Origin: an uncultured Spirochaetaceae bacterium
GTDB lineage: Bacteria; Spirochaetota; Spirochaetia; Treponematales; Treponemataceae
Reading direction: 5' to 3'
NCBI GenBank assembly: GCA_902789325.1
Contig: CADANN010000002.1
Span: 62,001-126,000 of the forward strand
DNA length: 64,000 nt
This document shows, piece after piece, positions 33,786 to 41,419 of the stretch. The position numbers and the translations under genes are program-made. The notes beneath the pieces were generated by a model, which had not been told where the DNA came from, made no database searches, and was given only the letters and a program-made list of their open reading frames with translations. The stretch's first letter is position 1; each line of letters starts with the position of its first letter.

Positions 33786-34045
33786 AAGTCTCTCCCAAGC
33801 ATTTCATCCTGATAATCCTTTGAAAGCCAATCCATAGATGCAGATTTTAAGCCACCTAAAGATACTGGAGACCATTCCTGCAGATTTCCTTTTGAAGCAG
33901 AATGATTTTGAATATATTCATCCATAGCTTCACGAACAAGCTCTGCAGTTTTTCTATTCTGCTTTGCCGCCATCTGCTGAAAAATGAGATATTTTAACTC
34001 ATTAAGATAAACCGTTACCGGTTTCTTTTTTAATGAAACTGCCAT
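33782..34045 (-). CDS. Ribbon-helix-helix-type antitoxin (VapB-like)
   Basis: The 87-residue product begins MAVSLKKKPVTVYLNELKYLIFQQMA, the strand-helix-helix pattern of CopG/RHH antitoxins, followed by KTAELVREAMDEYI and a C-terminal toxin-wrapping tail with Trp residues. The ATG at 34045 is preferred over one at 34060 because the promoter -10 box lies at 34052-34057, which would leave the latter outside the transcript. No ribosome site is visible, and the predicted transcript starts at or next to the ATG. The palindrome in the promoter is a plausible self-operator. Confidence 0.82.
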   Translation of the reverse strand: MAVSLKKKPVTVYLNELKYLIFQQMAAKQNRKTAELVREAMDEYIQNHSASKGNLQEWSPVSLGGLKSASMDWLSKDYQDEMLGRDF

Positions 34046-34051
34046 ACATTT

Positions 34052-34080
34052 AATATACATATGTTATATATGTATGTCAA
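34052..34080 (-). promoter_or_regulatory. Promoter and palindromic operator of the RHH/PIN toxin-antitoxin operon
   Basis: On the minus strand TTGACA (34075-34080) is followed after exactly 17 bases by TATATT (34052-34057). The spacer and -10 carry the inverted repeat ATACATAT-ATAAC-ATATGTAT (34055-34075). A ribbon-helix-helix antitoxin binding here would block transcription. The expected start site coincides with the A of the ATG at 34045. Confidence 0.8.
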
Positions 34081-34090
34081 CTTTAAAATA

Positions 34091-34126
34091 TATGAAAAAA
34101 AAATACCCGCCTGATTTTGCGGGTAT
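34091..34126 (-). terminator. Rho-independent terminator after CMP-kinase-like gene
   Basis: On the minus strand the hairpin ATACCCGC-AAAATCAG-GCGGGTAT is followed by nine T residues. It lies 20 bases after the stop of the kinase gene at 34146. Confidence 0.88.
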
Positions 34127-34145
34127 AAACAAATTGATTTATTGA

Positions 34146-34691
34146 TTATTTCTCAATCAAGCCTTTTTCAGCAAGTTTATCAAGAATTATGTTTTCAATT
34201 TCTTCCGGTGTTTTCTCGTTTACGTCAATAATGAGATCGCAGAAAGCGTAGTCGTTGTTGTCTATGCCGTAGAATTCCTTGTAGCGGCGGGTATCTTCGC
34301 TGTCGCGCATTGCGGTAAAGTCTTTTATCTGCTGAAGGTCGCCGCCTTCGCGGTTGTAAACACGGCGGGCACGGGTGTCGTCGCTGGCAAGAAGATATAC
34401 TTTTAGGTCAGCTTCTTTGAGCATCCAGATTGCAAGGCGGCTTCCGAGAACACATGGTTCTGCAAGAGCAAGTTCAACCTGATGTTTATCTACGTATTTA
34501 TCGTAAGAGTCATCAGTTTTTGCAGCTTCAATAACTTCCGGCAAGGTCATGCCTTTTTCTGCAGCAAGCTGGCGGAAAGTATAGTTAATAAGTTTAACCC
34601 CAAGAGTTTTTGCAAGCATACCGCTCACAGTTGTATTTCCACAGCCAGATTTTCCACTGATTGCGACTCTTAATTCTTTGTTTAATTTCAT
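34146..34691 (-). CDS. Cytidylate kinase-like P-loop kinase
   Basis: The ATG at 34691 is chosen because GGAGG is placed six bases upstream. The 181-residue product has a P-loop variant VAISGKSGCGNTTVSGMLA and resembles the short (archaeal-type) CMP/dCMP kinases, which phosphorylate CMP using ATP. Other segments are LINYTFRQLA, VDKHQVELA, CVLGSRLAIWML and the RARRVYNREGGD lid. The P-loop carries Asn in place of the usual Lys (GKSGCGNTT rather than GxxGxGKST), the same deviation seen in many members of this short family. It is followed by a terminator and preceded by two palindromic repeats. Confidence 0.85.
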   Translation of the reverse strand: MKLNKELRVAISGKSGCGNTTVSGMLAKTLGVKLINYTFRQLAAEKGMTLPEVIEAAKTDDSYDKYVDKHQVELALAEPCVLGSRLAIWMLKEADLKVYLLASDDTRARRVYNREGGDLQQIKDFTAMRDSEDTRRYKEFYGIDNNDYAFCDLIIDVNEKTPEEIENIILDKLAEKGLIEK

Positions 34692-34701
34692 AAGTTCCTC
34701 C

Positions 34702-34726
34702 GTCACCCCGAACTTGTTTCGGGGTC
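34702..34726 (+). repeat. Short palindromic repeat (GTCACCCCG type)
   Basis: Inverted repeat CACCCCGAAC-TTG-TTTCGGGGTC, a member of the dispersed family, in the gap between yicC and the CMP-kinase-like gene. A second, oppositely oriented copy lies at 34736-34761. Confidence 0.8.
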
Positions 34727-34735
34727 TCATTTATA

Positions 34736-34761
34736 GATGCTGAAACAAGTTCAGCATGACA
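34736..34761 (-). repeat. Short palindromic repeat (opposite orientation)
   Basis: GATGCTGAA-ACAAG-TTCAGCATGACA, the reverse-oriented form of the same family. The pair 34702/34736 fills the space between the two genes almost entirely. Confidence 0.8.
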
Positions 34762-34763
34762 TA

Positions 34764-35630
34764 TCATTCTACGTTTTTCGACTGTTCGCGGATATTTTCC
34801 AAACTATCCTTAGCGGTAATAACCATGGCGCCGACTTCGGCGAACTGGTTCTTGCTGCCAATTGTATTGATTTCACGGTTCATTTCCTGGCAGATAAAGT
34901 CGAGTTTTTTACCTGGAGCCGGATTTTTTGCCAATTCGTCGCGCATTGCTGCAATATGGCTGTTCAAACGAACGATTTCCTCGTTGATTGTATATTTTAC
35001 AAGCATTGCAGCAGTTTCTGTCATGATGCGGTTTTCGTCAGCCTTGTCTTCCAGAAGCTCGCGGAACTTTGTTGTAATCTGTTCCTTGAACATTGATTCC
35101 ATTTTTGGCTGCCATTCTGTAAAGAATTTTGCACATTCTGAGAGTTTTTCCAGCTTTTGCAGGAGGTCGCGCTTCATATTTTCGCCTTCACGAAGGCGGT
35201 CTGCATTAAATTTTGTAAGAGCAGCATCAAAAACAGGATCAATCATTGCCTTGTATTTATCTACATCATACTTTTTATTTACGTTCAAAACGCCAGGCTG
35301 GCTGATAATTAAACCAAGCGATACATCATCTGCAAACCCGGTTGCTTCAGCAATTTTTTTGATTGCGTCCATATAAGCAACGGCGGCTGAAGTATCAGCG
35401 GTAACTTCCGTATCACTTTCCAATTCACGAATACGGATAAAAACATCAACCTTACCGCGCAAAACCTTCTCAGTAATCTTAGCACGGAAATAAGATTCCA
35501 GCGGATTCAAGTATGGCGGAAGATTAATTGTCAAATCCAGAAAACGAGAATTAACAGATTTTATTTCCACAGAAACAGTTGCCTGTTCAAGTGATTTTTC
35601 TTCGTAAGAATAACCAGTCATTGATGTCAT
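34764..35630 (-). CDS. yicC: YicC/YloC-family endoribonuclease
   Basis: The 288-residue protein starts with the hallmark MTSMTGYS and VEIKSVNSRFLDL, and ends with CQEMNREINTIGSKN, both typical of YicC/YloC. Members are cytoplasmic endoribonucleases linked to RNA turnover and stationary-phase survival; E. coli YicC is reported to affect RyhB decay. Its start overlaps the murC stop by four bases. In many bacteria yicC lies beside gmk; here its neighbour is a CMP-kinase-like gene, an analogous arrangement. Length is normal. Confidence 0.94.
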   Translation of the reverse strand: MTSMTGYSYEEKSLEQATVSVEIKSVNSRFLDLTINLPPYLNPLESYFRAKITEKVLRGKVDVFIRIRELESDTEVTADTSAAVAYMDAIKKIAEATGFADDVSLGLIISQPGVLNVNKKYDVDKYKAMIDPVFDAALTKFNADRLREGENMKRDLLQKLEKLSECAKFFTEWQPKMESMFKEQITTKFRELLEDKADENRIMTETAAMLVKYTINEEIVRLNSHIAAMRDELAKNPAPGKKLDFICQEMNREINTIGSKNQFAEVGAMVITAKDSLENIREQSKNVE

Positions 35631-37195
35631 TTTAGTATCTCCTTTCCAAGCTTCCAGTTATCGCCGGCCCCCATTGTAATGAATAAGTAACCATCCGGAT
35701 ATTCAGGACCAAGCGGCTTTTCGAGTTCAGCTTTTGCAAAATCAGCTGCATCAAGAATTTCTTCAAAATAACTTACATTCTGCTGACCTGTTGCCATAAC
35801 AGCTTCATATAAAGTACGTCCAGTAATTGTAAAATCAGCCGGATTTTCGCGCGCAGAACTATAGATTTTATGAAGAATCACTTCATCAGCAGCAGTAAAA
35901 CAGCGGGCAAACTCTGAAAGCAAAGCCTGTGTTCTCGAATATGTATGGCTCATAAAATCAACTATGATTTTGCGGCCTTTATAGAATTCACGGTAACCTT
36001 CGAGTGTTGTCTTTACAGCAGTTGGATGATGACCATAATCGTCAAGCACAATTACCTCGGCACCGTTTGAATTTTTAAAGCGACCTACTATTTCGCTGCG
36101 ACGTTTTCCACCGCTAAAATTCAAGAGGCCACGCTTAATATTTTCGTAGTAATCCAGAGGATCCTTCCCCGCCGTAACAAGCAGCCGACACACCAGCGCA
36201 ACCGCCGCAGCGGCATCCAGCACCTCGTGGCGGCCGGGCATAGCAAGAGCGAAGTCGTCCTTTGCGGCAAACAAACCGAGAGTAAAGCAGTTTCGCTCGT
36301 TAGCCACTGTACCGAAGGTTACAGAATAATCGTCCTGTACAGATCCCCGGGTCAAGCCCGAGGATGACACACCATACGGAATCATTACGATGTCCGGACG
36401 CAGCTCTCTTACAAGCCCTACTGTGTCGCATGCACCTTTATCATCTGCACAGTAAATAACTTCGCCGCCATTCGGCAGTTTGCAGATATAATCAATAAAG
36501 GCCTGGCGGATATCTTCGTAGGTCGGGTAATAATCTTCGTGGTCTGGTTCAACAGAAGTCAGAATAATTTTCTGAGGGCAAAAGCTCATAAAGTGGCGCT
36601 GGTACTCACAAGTTTCTGCGACGAAGATGGATCCCCGGGTCAAGCCCGAGGATGACACATTTTGCAAGCCCGAGGATGACACGTCATTCCCAATCATCGG
36701 CGAAGTATAAGTACAGGTACCGCCAAAGGAATTGATTACACTGCCCGCCAGCACCTGGCTCGGTAAATCAATTTCCTTCAAAATGGTTCCAACTAAACCA
36801 GTAGTAGAAGTTTTTCCGTGAACTCCGCAAACACCGCATGAATATGCACGCTCGCTGTACGCACCAAGTGCCTGAGTGTACAAGAGACATGGCACACCGC
36901 GACGCACCGCTTCAATCAAATCAGGATTTTTATCAAGCTTATAGGCAGAAGAATAAATTACATACTGAACATCATCAGTAATGTTAGCCGCACCAAACGG
37001 CAATGCGCTCAAGCCAAGATGTTCGAGCACTTCATCAGTATAAAATCGCTCGCTTACATCAGAACCGGTAATAACCGCCCCCTTGTGAAACAAAATCTCA
37101 ACAAGAGCCGCCATTCCAGTTCCCTTAATTCCAACAAAATGTATGTGAACGCCGCGAAAATCTTCGGGCAAAGAAACAGATTCATTATTTTGCAT
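35627..37195 (-). CDS. murC: UDP-N-acetylmuramate--L-alanine ligase with repeat insertions
   Basis: This 522-residue Mur ligase adds L-alanine to UDP-MurNAc. The N-terminal loop is HFVGIKGTGMAAL, the ATP loop is GVCGVHGKTSTT, and the downstream segments are VAETCEYQRHF, LTSVEPDHEDYY and a C-terminal DDYGHHPTAVKTTLEGYR. It is longer than usual, and two extra stretches explain this: VSSSGLQNVSSSGLTRGS after residue about 175, and VSSSGLTRGS after about 275. Both are encoded by copies of the dispersed palindromic repeat inserted in frame. Overlaps yicC by four bases. No clear ribosome site is seen before the ATG. The enzyme core looks intact, so it is expected to be functional. Confidence 0.93.
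   Translation of the reverse strand: MQNNESVSLPEDFRGVHIHFVGIKGTGMAALVEILFHKGAVITGSDVSERFYTDEVLEHLGLSALPFGAANITDDVQYVIYSSAYKLDKNPDLIEAVRRGVPCLLYTQALGAYSERAYSCGVCGVHGKTSTTGLVGTILKEIDLPSQVLAGSVINSFGGTCTYTSPMIGNDVSSSGLQNVSSSGLTRGSIFVAETCEYQRHFMSFCPQKIILTSVEPDHEDYYPTYEDIRQAFIDYICKLPNGGEVIYCADDKGACDTVGLVRELRPDIVMIPYGVSSSGLTRGSVQDDYSVTFGTVANERNCFTLGLFAAKDDFALAMPGRHEVLDAAAAVALVCRLLVTAGKDPLDYYENIKRGLLNFSGGKRRSEIVGRFKNSNGAEVIVLDDYGHHPTAVKTTLEGYREFYKGRKIIVDFMSHTYSRTQALLSEFARCFTAADEVILHKIYSSARENPADFTITGRTLYEAVMATGQQNVSYFEEILDAADFAKAELEKPLGPEYPDGYLFITMGAGDNWKLGKEILK
36342..36370 (-). repeat. Palindromic repeat inserted in frame in murC (copy 1)
   Basis: GATCCCCGGGTCAAGCCCGAGGATGACAC-type sequence (reverse orientation of the GTCAT...GATC family), coding VSSSGLTRGS within MurC. 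It is a multiple-of-three addition that does not break the frame. Confidence 0.82.
36630..36682 (-). repeat. Palindromic repeat plus partial tandem copy inside murC
   Basis: A full copy at 36630-36658 is followed, after six bases, by a half copy (36665-36682, CAAGCCCGAGGATGACAC). Together they encode the VSSSGLQNVSSSGLTRGS insertion in MurC, just after the strand that follows the ATP loop domain. The half copy suggests slippage or repeated insertion. Confidence 0.8.
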
Positions 37196-37240
37196 AAAGT
37201 CTATTTTATCACATTTGCATTATAATGAACACCTTATCAA

Positions 37241-37951
37241 CTATTTGTTTTCGATTCTGATAATATTCTTTTTAGACCAGTTTTTCATATCCGGATTAGC
37301 CTTGCTACGGGCACACACTCTGTAGCAAATTTTCGAAACTTCTTCCGGTAATCTGTCATCAATTAAATAATTTAATCCTGCAGGTACAGGTTCCGGTCTT
37401 TCATATATTAATCTATGTGATCCGTTATATGGAGTGTAATACTCACAACTAACTTCATAAAAATCTGCACCGGCAACTTTATCCCAACTAAAAGTCACCA
37501 GGCCATTTTCATAAACTGACTTGAGATTCAAAGGTCTCTCAAGCTCACCAGAAGGAACGCCAGGCATTTTTGTTGTAAAAGTGATTTTTGCAATGTCGCT
37601 GTTTGTATATTTATCCCATACGGTTCCAGAAGCGCGCGCCTTAATTTTTACTTCGTAAGTTTCATCCCAATCAAGATTTTCAACTTTAACTTTATGTTCA
37701 TCAGGAAAATAAACAAAACCTTCTTCACCAGAACTGATATTTGTACCCTGCACTTCATAATCAATTGCATTAGAGACCTTATCCCAGGCAATAACAGCAG
37801 TATCATGAGTAAGTTCTACAATACGAAGGTTTTTTGGCGTATCGAGAGTAAGGTCATTAAAAACTAATGCACAGGATGAAGCAATCATCATGATAAAAAC
37901 ACTCAACGAAACAAACAAAACTTTTTTGAAACTCATATTAAACTTCATCAT
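37241..37951 (-). CDS. Fn3-domain lipoprotein
   Basis: The 236-residue protein has a lipoprotein signal (FVSLSVFIMMIASSCALVF). Two fibronectin type III-like domains follow (about residues 38-128 and 140-232), each with the TAVIAWDKVSNAIDYEV or VTFSWDKVAGADFYEV strand pattern. It is probably an outer-membrane or periplasmic binding or scaffold lipoprotein. AGGAAA precedes the ATG. It follows the next Fn3 lipoprotein gene by eight bases, so the two form an operon and are probably related by duplication. The ligand is unknown. Confidence 0.82.
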   Translation of the reverse strand: MMKFNMSFKKVLFVSLSVFIMMIASSCALVFNDLTLDTPKNLRIVELTHDTAVIAWDKVSNAIDYEVQGTNISSGEEGFVYFPDEHKVKVENLDWDETYEVKIKARASGTVWDKYTNSDIAKITFTTKMPGVPSGELERPLNLKSVYENGLVTFSWDKVAGADFYEVSCEYYTPYNGSHRLIYERPEPVPAGLNYLIDDRLPEEVSKICYRVCARSKANPDMKNWSKKNIIRIENK

Positions 37952-37959
37952 ATATTTCC

Positions 37960-38973
37960 TTACTCAACAGTAATTTTTATATTTCCAGGATTCCAGATTT
38001 GCAGGAAATAGCTTTTTCCAGCTTCAAACTTATTTTCTGGAATTTCTGCATAAATCACGTCATCTCTTTCTTCCAGATACAGACTTGGAACAATAAAGTC
38101 TCCATTTTCATCACAAAGAGATATGCATTTTCCATTCAGATAACAATCTCCTAGTTTTATCAAACCTTTTTGCGGAGTTATAACAAACCAGAGAGTCCCC
38201 TTATCCGTATAAAAATGCTCAGTAATTCCATTTTCAAGCACATAGGCATTTTGCAGATTCGTATTAATTGCCTCAGGAACCATACATCCCTTTACAAGAG
38301 AAAAAACACTTGATTTACCACGAGCTCCAATTGCTTTAATCTTAAAACGATATTCAGATTCATTATAAAGATGCTCAATCTGACATTTATTTGAATCCAC
38401 AGTCGCAATTAATTTGTATTCTCTGTATTTATCCTGAATGGAATTATTTCTATAGATTTCATATGCTTCAGCACCCTCACACGCTGTCCAGGAAAGTTCA
38501 AGAGAATTTGTTTTTCCAGGAATCTGAGAGACTACAAGATTTTTTGGATGCTCCAGAACAACAAGTGGATGAACCTGAGTTTTTATTGTTTTTGCCGTAG
38601 AAGTAGCCTCAAGCAAATCACCAAATACACGGCCAAAGAAAAGCCCTTTCCCCTTAAAATATCCTGCAGTTACGGTGTAAGTATATTCAACTCCAGGTTC
38701 GCAGGTTGAATCTGTATAAGAAGTCGTGTCTGTTGAAATATAACTGTAAATAACCTCATCTGTTACACCATCTCGGGTGAAGGTTCTGGTAATTCCATAG
38801 CCCTGAGCGTCATCACATTTGTTCCAGGAAATGATTATTTCTGTAGAAGGAGATGATTCTGATAATCGTATATTAATTGAAGGAGTTTCTACATCCGGAT
38901 CAATCATACTCCATTTGCAGGAAGTAAAAAGCAAAGCCGGAAGCATTATGATTGATAAATACTGTTTTTTCAT
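37960..38973 (-). CDS. Fn3-domain lipoprotein
   Basis: The ATG at 38973 opens a lipoprotein signal (KKQYLSIIMLPALLFTSCKW). A longer frame from 39069 would bury it and cross a terminator. The 337-residue product has two Fn3-like domains (about residues 28-120 with EIIISWNKCDDAQGYGI, and 145-235 with SLELSWTACEGAEAYEIYRN) and a C-terminal beta domain ending KFEAGKSYFLQIWNPGNIKITVE, which resembles a bacterial pre-peptidase-type sandwich. The start lacks a ribosome site; an extended -10 box ends seven bases before the ATG, so the mRNA may be leaderless. Co-transcribed with the following smaller Fn3 lipoprotein. Confidence 0.82.
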   Translation of the reverse strand: MKKQYLSIIMLPALLFTSCKWSMIDPDVETPSINIRLSESSPSTEIIISWNKCDDAQGYGITRTFTRDGVTDEVIYSYISTDTTSYTDSTCEPGVEYTYTVTAGYFKGKGLFFGRVFGDLLEATSTAKTIKTQVHPLVVLEHPKNLVVSQIPGKTNSLELSWTACEGAEAYEIYRNNSIQDKYREYKLIATVDSNKCQIEHLYNESEYRFKIKAIGARGKSSVFSLVKGCMVPEAINTNLQNAYVLENGITEHFYTDKGTLWFVITPQKGLIKLGDCYLNGKCISLCDENGDFIVPSLYLEERDDVIYAEIPENKFEAGKSYFLQIWNPGNIKITVE

Positions 38974-38980
38974 ACCATAT

Positions 38981-38989
38981 ATTATAACA
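38981..38989 (-). promoter_or_regulatory. Extended -10 promoter of Fn3 lipoprotein operon
   Basis: On the minus strand TGT-TATAAT (an extended -10 element) ends seven bases before the ATG at 38973. No good -35 is present. The predicted start site falls at or next to the start codon. Confidence 0.6.
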
Positions 38990-39020
38990 AATATGCTATG
39001 AAAATGTGTTACTTGAAGAT

Positions 39021-39057
39021 AAAAAAATCCCCCGCACGCCAACGACGTCGGGGGACT
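39021..39057 (-). terminator. Rho-independent terminator of flagellar rod operon
   Basis: On the minus strand a GC-rich hairpin with arms TCCCCCG and CGGGGGA is followed by seven T residues. It lies about 45 bases after the stop of the flgJ-like gene. Confidence 0.88.
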
Positions 39058-39098
39058 AGATGTAAACAAAATATCAGAAGAACTCTGTATTTTCCAAG

Positions 39099-39611
39099 TT
39101 AAACCAGACTCAAATAAATCTGGTCGGCGAGGCCGAAGCCTGCATTTTTTGTCATTGCAGTTGCGTACTCATCATAGAGCATATCTTCGTAAGTCTGACG
39201 AGCAAAATCTGAATCGTTACTGCGATGAACTGTTTTTCTCATTTCTGAAAGCATCTGCTTTACAAAGTAATTTTCAAGCTCCATTGATTTCTGATAGAGC
39301 TCTGAAGTTTTATCGATTGTTTTTGGCTGAACATGAACGTTTGCCTGATTTGCAGCGGCACCAGTTGGGCGGGCAGCCTTGTCTGCATCTGAAGTAAAAG
39401 TTCCAGCAAAACCTGTTGTGTATTCACCATTGAGGCGGCCGCTTTCTGCAATCTGACTTGAAGAAATTGTTCCGCGACCTTCGTTCTGAGACTGAAAGCG
39501 CTCGAGGAGTTCAGAAAATTTTGCTTTATCTGCGTTTGTACGGGCACTCTGAAGAGCACCGTTTCCGCCAGTGATTCCGCTATATGTATTTGAAATTAAT
39601 CCTACGTTCAT
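39099..39611 (-). CDS. flgJ: Flagellar rod-binding protein (FlgJ N-terminal domain type)
   Basis: The ATG at 39611 follows AGAGGTGG, with a few bases between. The 170-residue protein has at its C-terminal half the rod-binding FlgJ/FlgJ-like domain (KSMELENYFVKQMLSEMRKTV ... FARQTYEDMLYDEYATAMTKNAGFGLADQIYLSL). The muramidase domain of enteric FlgJ is absent, as is usual in spirochaetes. It acts in the periplasm as a cap or chaperone for rod assembly. It is the last gene of the rod operon. A palindromic repeat separates it from flgG, and a terminator follows. Confidence 0.88.
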   Translation of the reverse strand: MNVGLISNTYSGITGGNGALQSARTNADKAKFSELLERFQSQNEGRGTISSSQIAESGRLNGEYTTGFAGTFTSDADKAARPTGAAANQANVHVQPKTIDKTSELYQKSMELENYFVKQMLSEMRKTVHRSNDSDFARQTYEDMLYDEYATAMTKNAGFGLADQIYLSLV

Positions 39612-39631
39612 GCCCCACCTCTTATTCACTT

Positions 39632-39659
39632 GTCATTCCCGCGCTTGACGCGGGAATCT
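39632..39659 (+). repeat. Palindromic repeat between flgG and flgJ-like gene
   Basis: GTCATTCCCGCG-CTTG-ACGCGGGAATCTA, a member of the dispersed family. It lies within the operon between stop and start of the two flagellar genes and could act as an attenuator or an mRNA-stability hairpin. Confidence 0.85.
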
Positions 39660-39662
39660 AGC

Positions 39663-40457
39663 TTATCTCTTAAGATTTACCGCTGTACTCAACATCGTGT
39701 CTGATGTCTGAATAGCCTTACTGTTGAACTCATACGCACGCTGAGCAACAATCATTTGAACCATTTCGTTCACAACCGAAACGTTAGACATTTCGAGGAA
39801 CTTGTGGCGAACATCACCAAAGCCATCGTAACCTGGGCGGCCGGCAATTGCCTCACCACTGGCAGCTGTAACCTTAAAGAGGTTGTCGCCGTCTGCCTGA
39901 AGACCTACAGCATTTGGGAATCTGTAAAGCTCAAGCTGACCAACTTCAACAGGATCATTTTCACCGTTGATTTTTACACTAACAAGACCGGTCTGAGTAA
40001 CATTCAAAGTAGAAACGTCATATCCTTCCGGCAGAATAATTTCTGGAATTACGCGAAGTCCGTTATTTGTAACTAACTGACCTGCAGAATCAACCTTAAA
40101 AGAACCGTCGCGGGTATAAGCGTAACTTCCGTCATATTTCTGGACACGGAAGAAGCCTTCACCAACGATTGCAACATCAGTATCAACACCAGTATTCTGG
40201 AGAGAGCCCTGATTCATAATTCTCTGAGTAGCTCCAACCTTAACACCAGTACCCTGCTGAATTCCAACAGGAGTTACAGTATCTTCAGTTGCAGGAGTTC
40301 CTGCAAGTTTAATATTCTGATAAACAAGATCTTCAAACTCAACGCGCTGCTGTTTGTAACCAGTTGTGTTTACGTTTGAAAGGTTGTTTGAAATTGCATC
40401 TATATTTGACTGCTGACCGTTCATTCCGGTAGCTGCTGTCCAAAGTGATCTAACCAT
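39663..40457 (-). CDS. flgG: Flagellar distal rod protein FlgG
   Basis: The 264-residue protein has the rod signature MVRSLWTAATGMNGQQSNIDAISNNLSNVNTTGYK at its N-terminus and the matching C-terminal heptad region SNVSVVNEMVQMIVAQRAYEFNSKAIQTSDTMLSTAVNL. Length is the FlgG norm. It builds the distal rod of the periplasmic flagellum and is exported by the type III apparatus, so there is no signal peptide. It follows the FlgF-like gene by 13 bases. In treponemes two such paralogues stand side by side. Confidence 0.95.
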   Translation of the reverse strand: MVRSLWTAATGMNGQQSNIDAISNNLSNVNTTGYKQQRVEFEDLVYQNIKLAGTPATEDTVTPVGIQQGTGVKVGATQRIMNQGSLQNTGVDTDVAIVGEGFFRVQKYDGSYAYTRDGSFKVDSAGQLVTNNGLRVIPEIILPEGYDVSTLNVTQTGLVSVKINGENDPVEVGQLELYRFPNAVGLQADGDNLFKVTAASGEAIAGRPGYDGFGDVRHKFLEMSNVSVVNEMVQMIVAQRAYEFNSKAIQTSDTMLSTAVNLKR

Positions 40458-40470
40458 TTACTTACTTCTC

Positions 40471-41268
40471 CTACTGAAGCACTGCCACTTTCTGCCACAG
40501 TGTGCTCATCATCGAATCTTCAGACTGAATTGTTTTCTGATTTGCTTCATAAGCGCGGTTTACTTCAATCATCTGAACCATTTCGTTTACAACATTTACG
40601 TTGCTGGTTTCTGTGTAGCCCTGAAGGAAGCGAGGACGTTCATTACCTTCTGCAATGTGAGCAGGACCTGCAATATCATTTGTTGCATACATGCTCTCGC
40701 CCATCTTTTTTAGGTAGCGCTCGTTATCAAAGCGAACAACCTTAAAGCGGTCAATTTCTTGGCCATTTTCGCTGCGAGAGATGATTCCATCTTCATTTAC
40801 AGTGAACTTGTCATCATCTACGTAGATAGGACCTTTTTCACCAAGAACCGGATATCCGTCTTTAGTCTCAAGAAGACCTTCTTTACCGATAAAGAAATCA
40901 CCATTGCGGGTATAGCGTTCGCCTGCAGGAGTGTCTATTACATAAAAGCCCTTACCACTAAGAGCTGTGTCTGTCTTTGTATTTGTGATTTTGAAAGAGC
41001 CCTGGCTAAAATCAATGTAGTTCTCGTTAGTTTCAACGCCAAGACCAAGTTTACCGATTACAGGAGCTGCATCTGCAGAACCTTCGGTTGTGTGATAAAC
41101 GCCATCAAGATTTTGACGACGAATAAGCAGTTCAGGAAAAGATTTGCTTGAAACTACATCGCGTTTATAGCCTGCAGTATCAACATTTGCAAGATTATTT
41201 GCAATTGCATCAAGTCTGTTCTGCTGCGCATTCATACCAGAAGCACCGGTATACCAGCCACGAATCAT
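40471..41268 (-). CDS. flgF: Flagellar rod protein (FlgF-like / second FlgG)
   Basis: The 265-residue protein starts MIRGWYTGASGMNAQQNRLDAIANNLANVDTAGYK and ends SNVNVVNEMVQMIEVNRAYEANQKTIQSEDSMMSTLWQ, the paired signature of rod proteins. It is about one third identical by eye to the FlgG next to it, consistent with the FlgF (proximal rod) role. Naming differs between spirochaete genomes (flgF or flgG-1). A GGAGG site precedes the ATG, and a possible sigma-28-type promoter lies about 45-70 bases upstream. It is the first gene of the three-gene rod operon. Confidence 0.9.
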   Translation of the reverse strand: MIRGWYTGASGMNAQQNRLDAIANNLANVDTAGYKRDVVSSKSFPELLIRRQNLDGVYHTTEGSADAAPVIGKLGLGVETNENYIDFSQGSFKITNTKTDTALSGKGFYVIDTPAGERYTRNGDFFIGKEGLLETKDGYPVLGEKGPIYVDDDKFTVNEDGIISRSENGQEIDRFKVVRFDNERYLKKMGESMYATNDIAGPAHIAEGNERPRFLQGYTETSNVNVVNEMVQMIEVNRAYEANQKTIQSEDSMMSTLWQKVAVLQ

Positions 41269-41311
41269 ACTATTTTTATCCTCCGTTTTATTTTATTTAC
41301 ATCTATTTATA

Positions 41312-41338
41312 TCTTCGGAGTTTGAAAAAAATTGTTTA
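41312..41338 (-). promoter_or_regulatory. Possible sigma-28-type flagellar promoter
   Basis: On the minus strand TAAA (41335-41338) is followed after 15 bases by TCCGAAGA (41312-41319), resembling the TAAA-N15-GCCGATAA flagellar promoter. The match of the second box is partial (five of eight). Confidence 0.5.
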
Positions 41339-41340
41339 TA

Positions 41341-41398
41341 GAAAAAAAAAGCTACCATGACATTATTGGCAGAATTATATCCACAGTCATGATAGCTA
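41341..41398 (-). terminator. Rho-independent terminator of the LPP20-like operon
   Basis: On the minus strand AGCTATCATGAC and GTCATGGTAGCT pair across a 24-base loop and are followed by nine T residues, 20 bases after the stop of the lipoprotein gene at 41420. Confidence 0.82.
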
Positions 41399-41419
41399 TT
41401 ATAAATCAAAAATAATTAA

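Noticed and set aside
34756..35376. Plus-strand frame of 206 codons opposite yicC
   Set aside because: The minus-strand YicC protein has family hallmarks at both ends, while the plus frame shows none.
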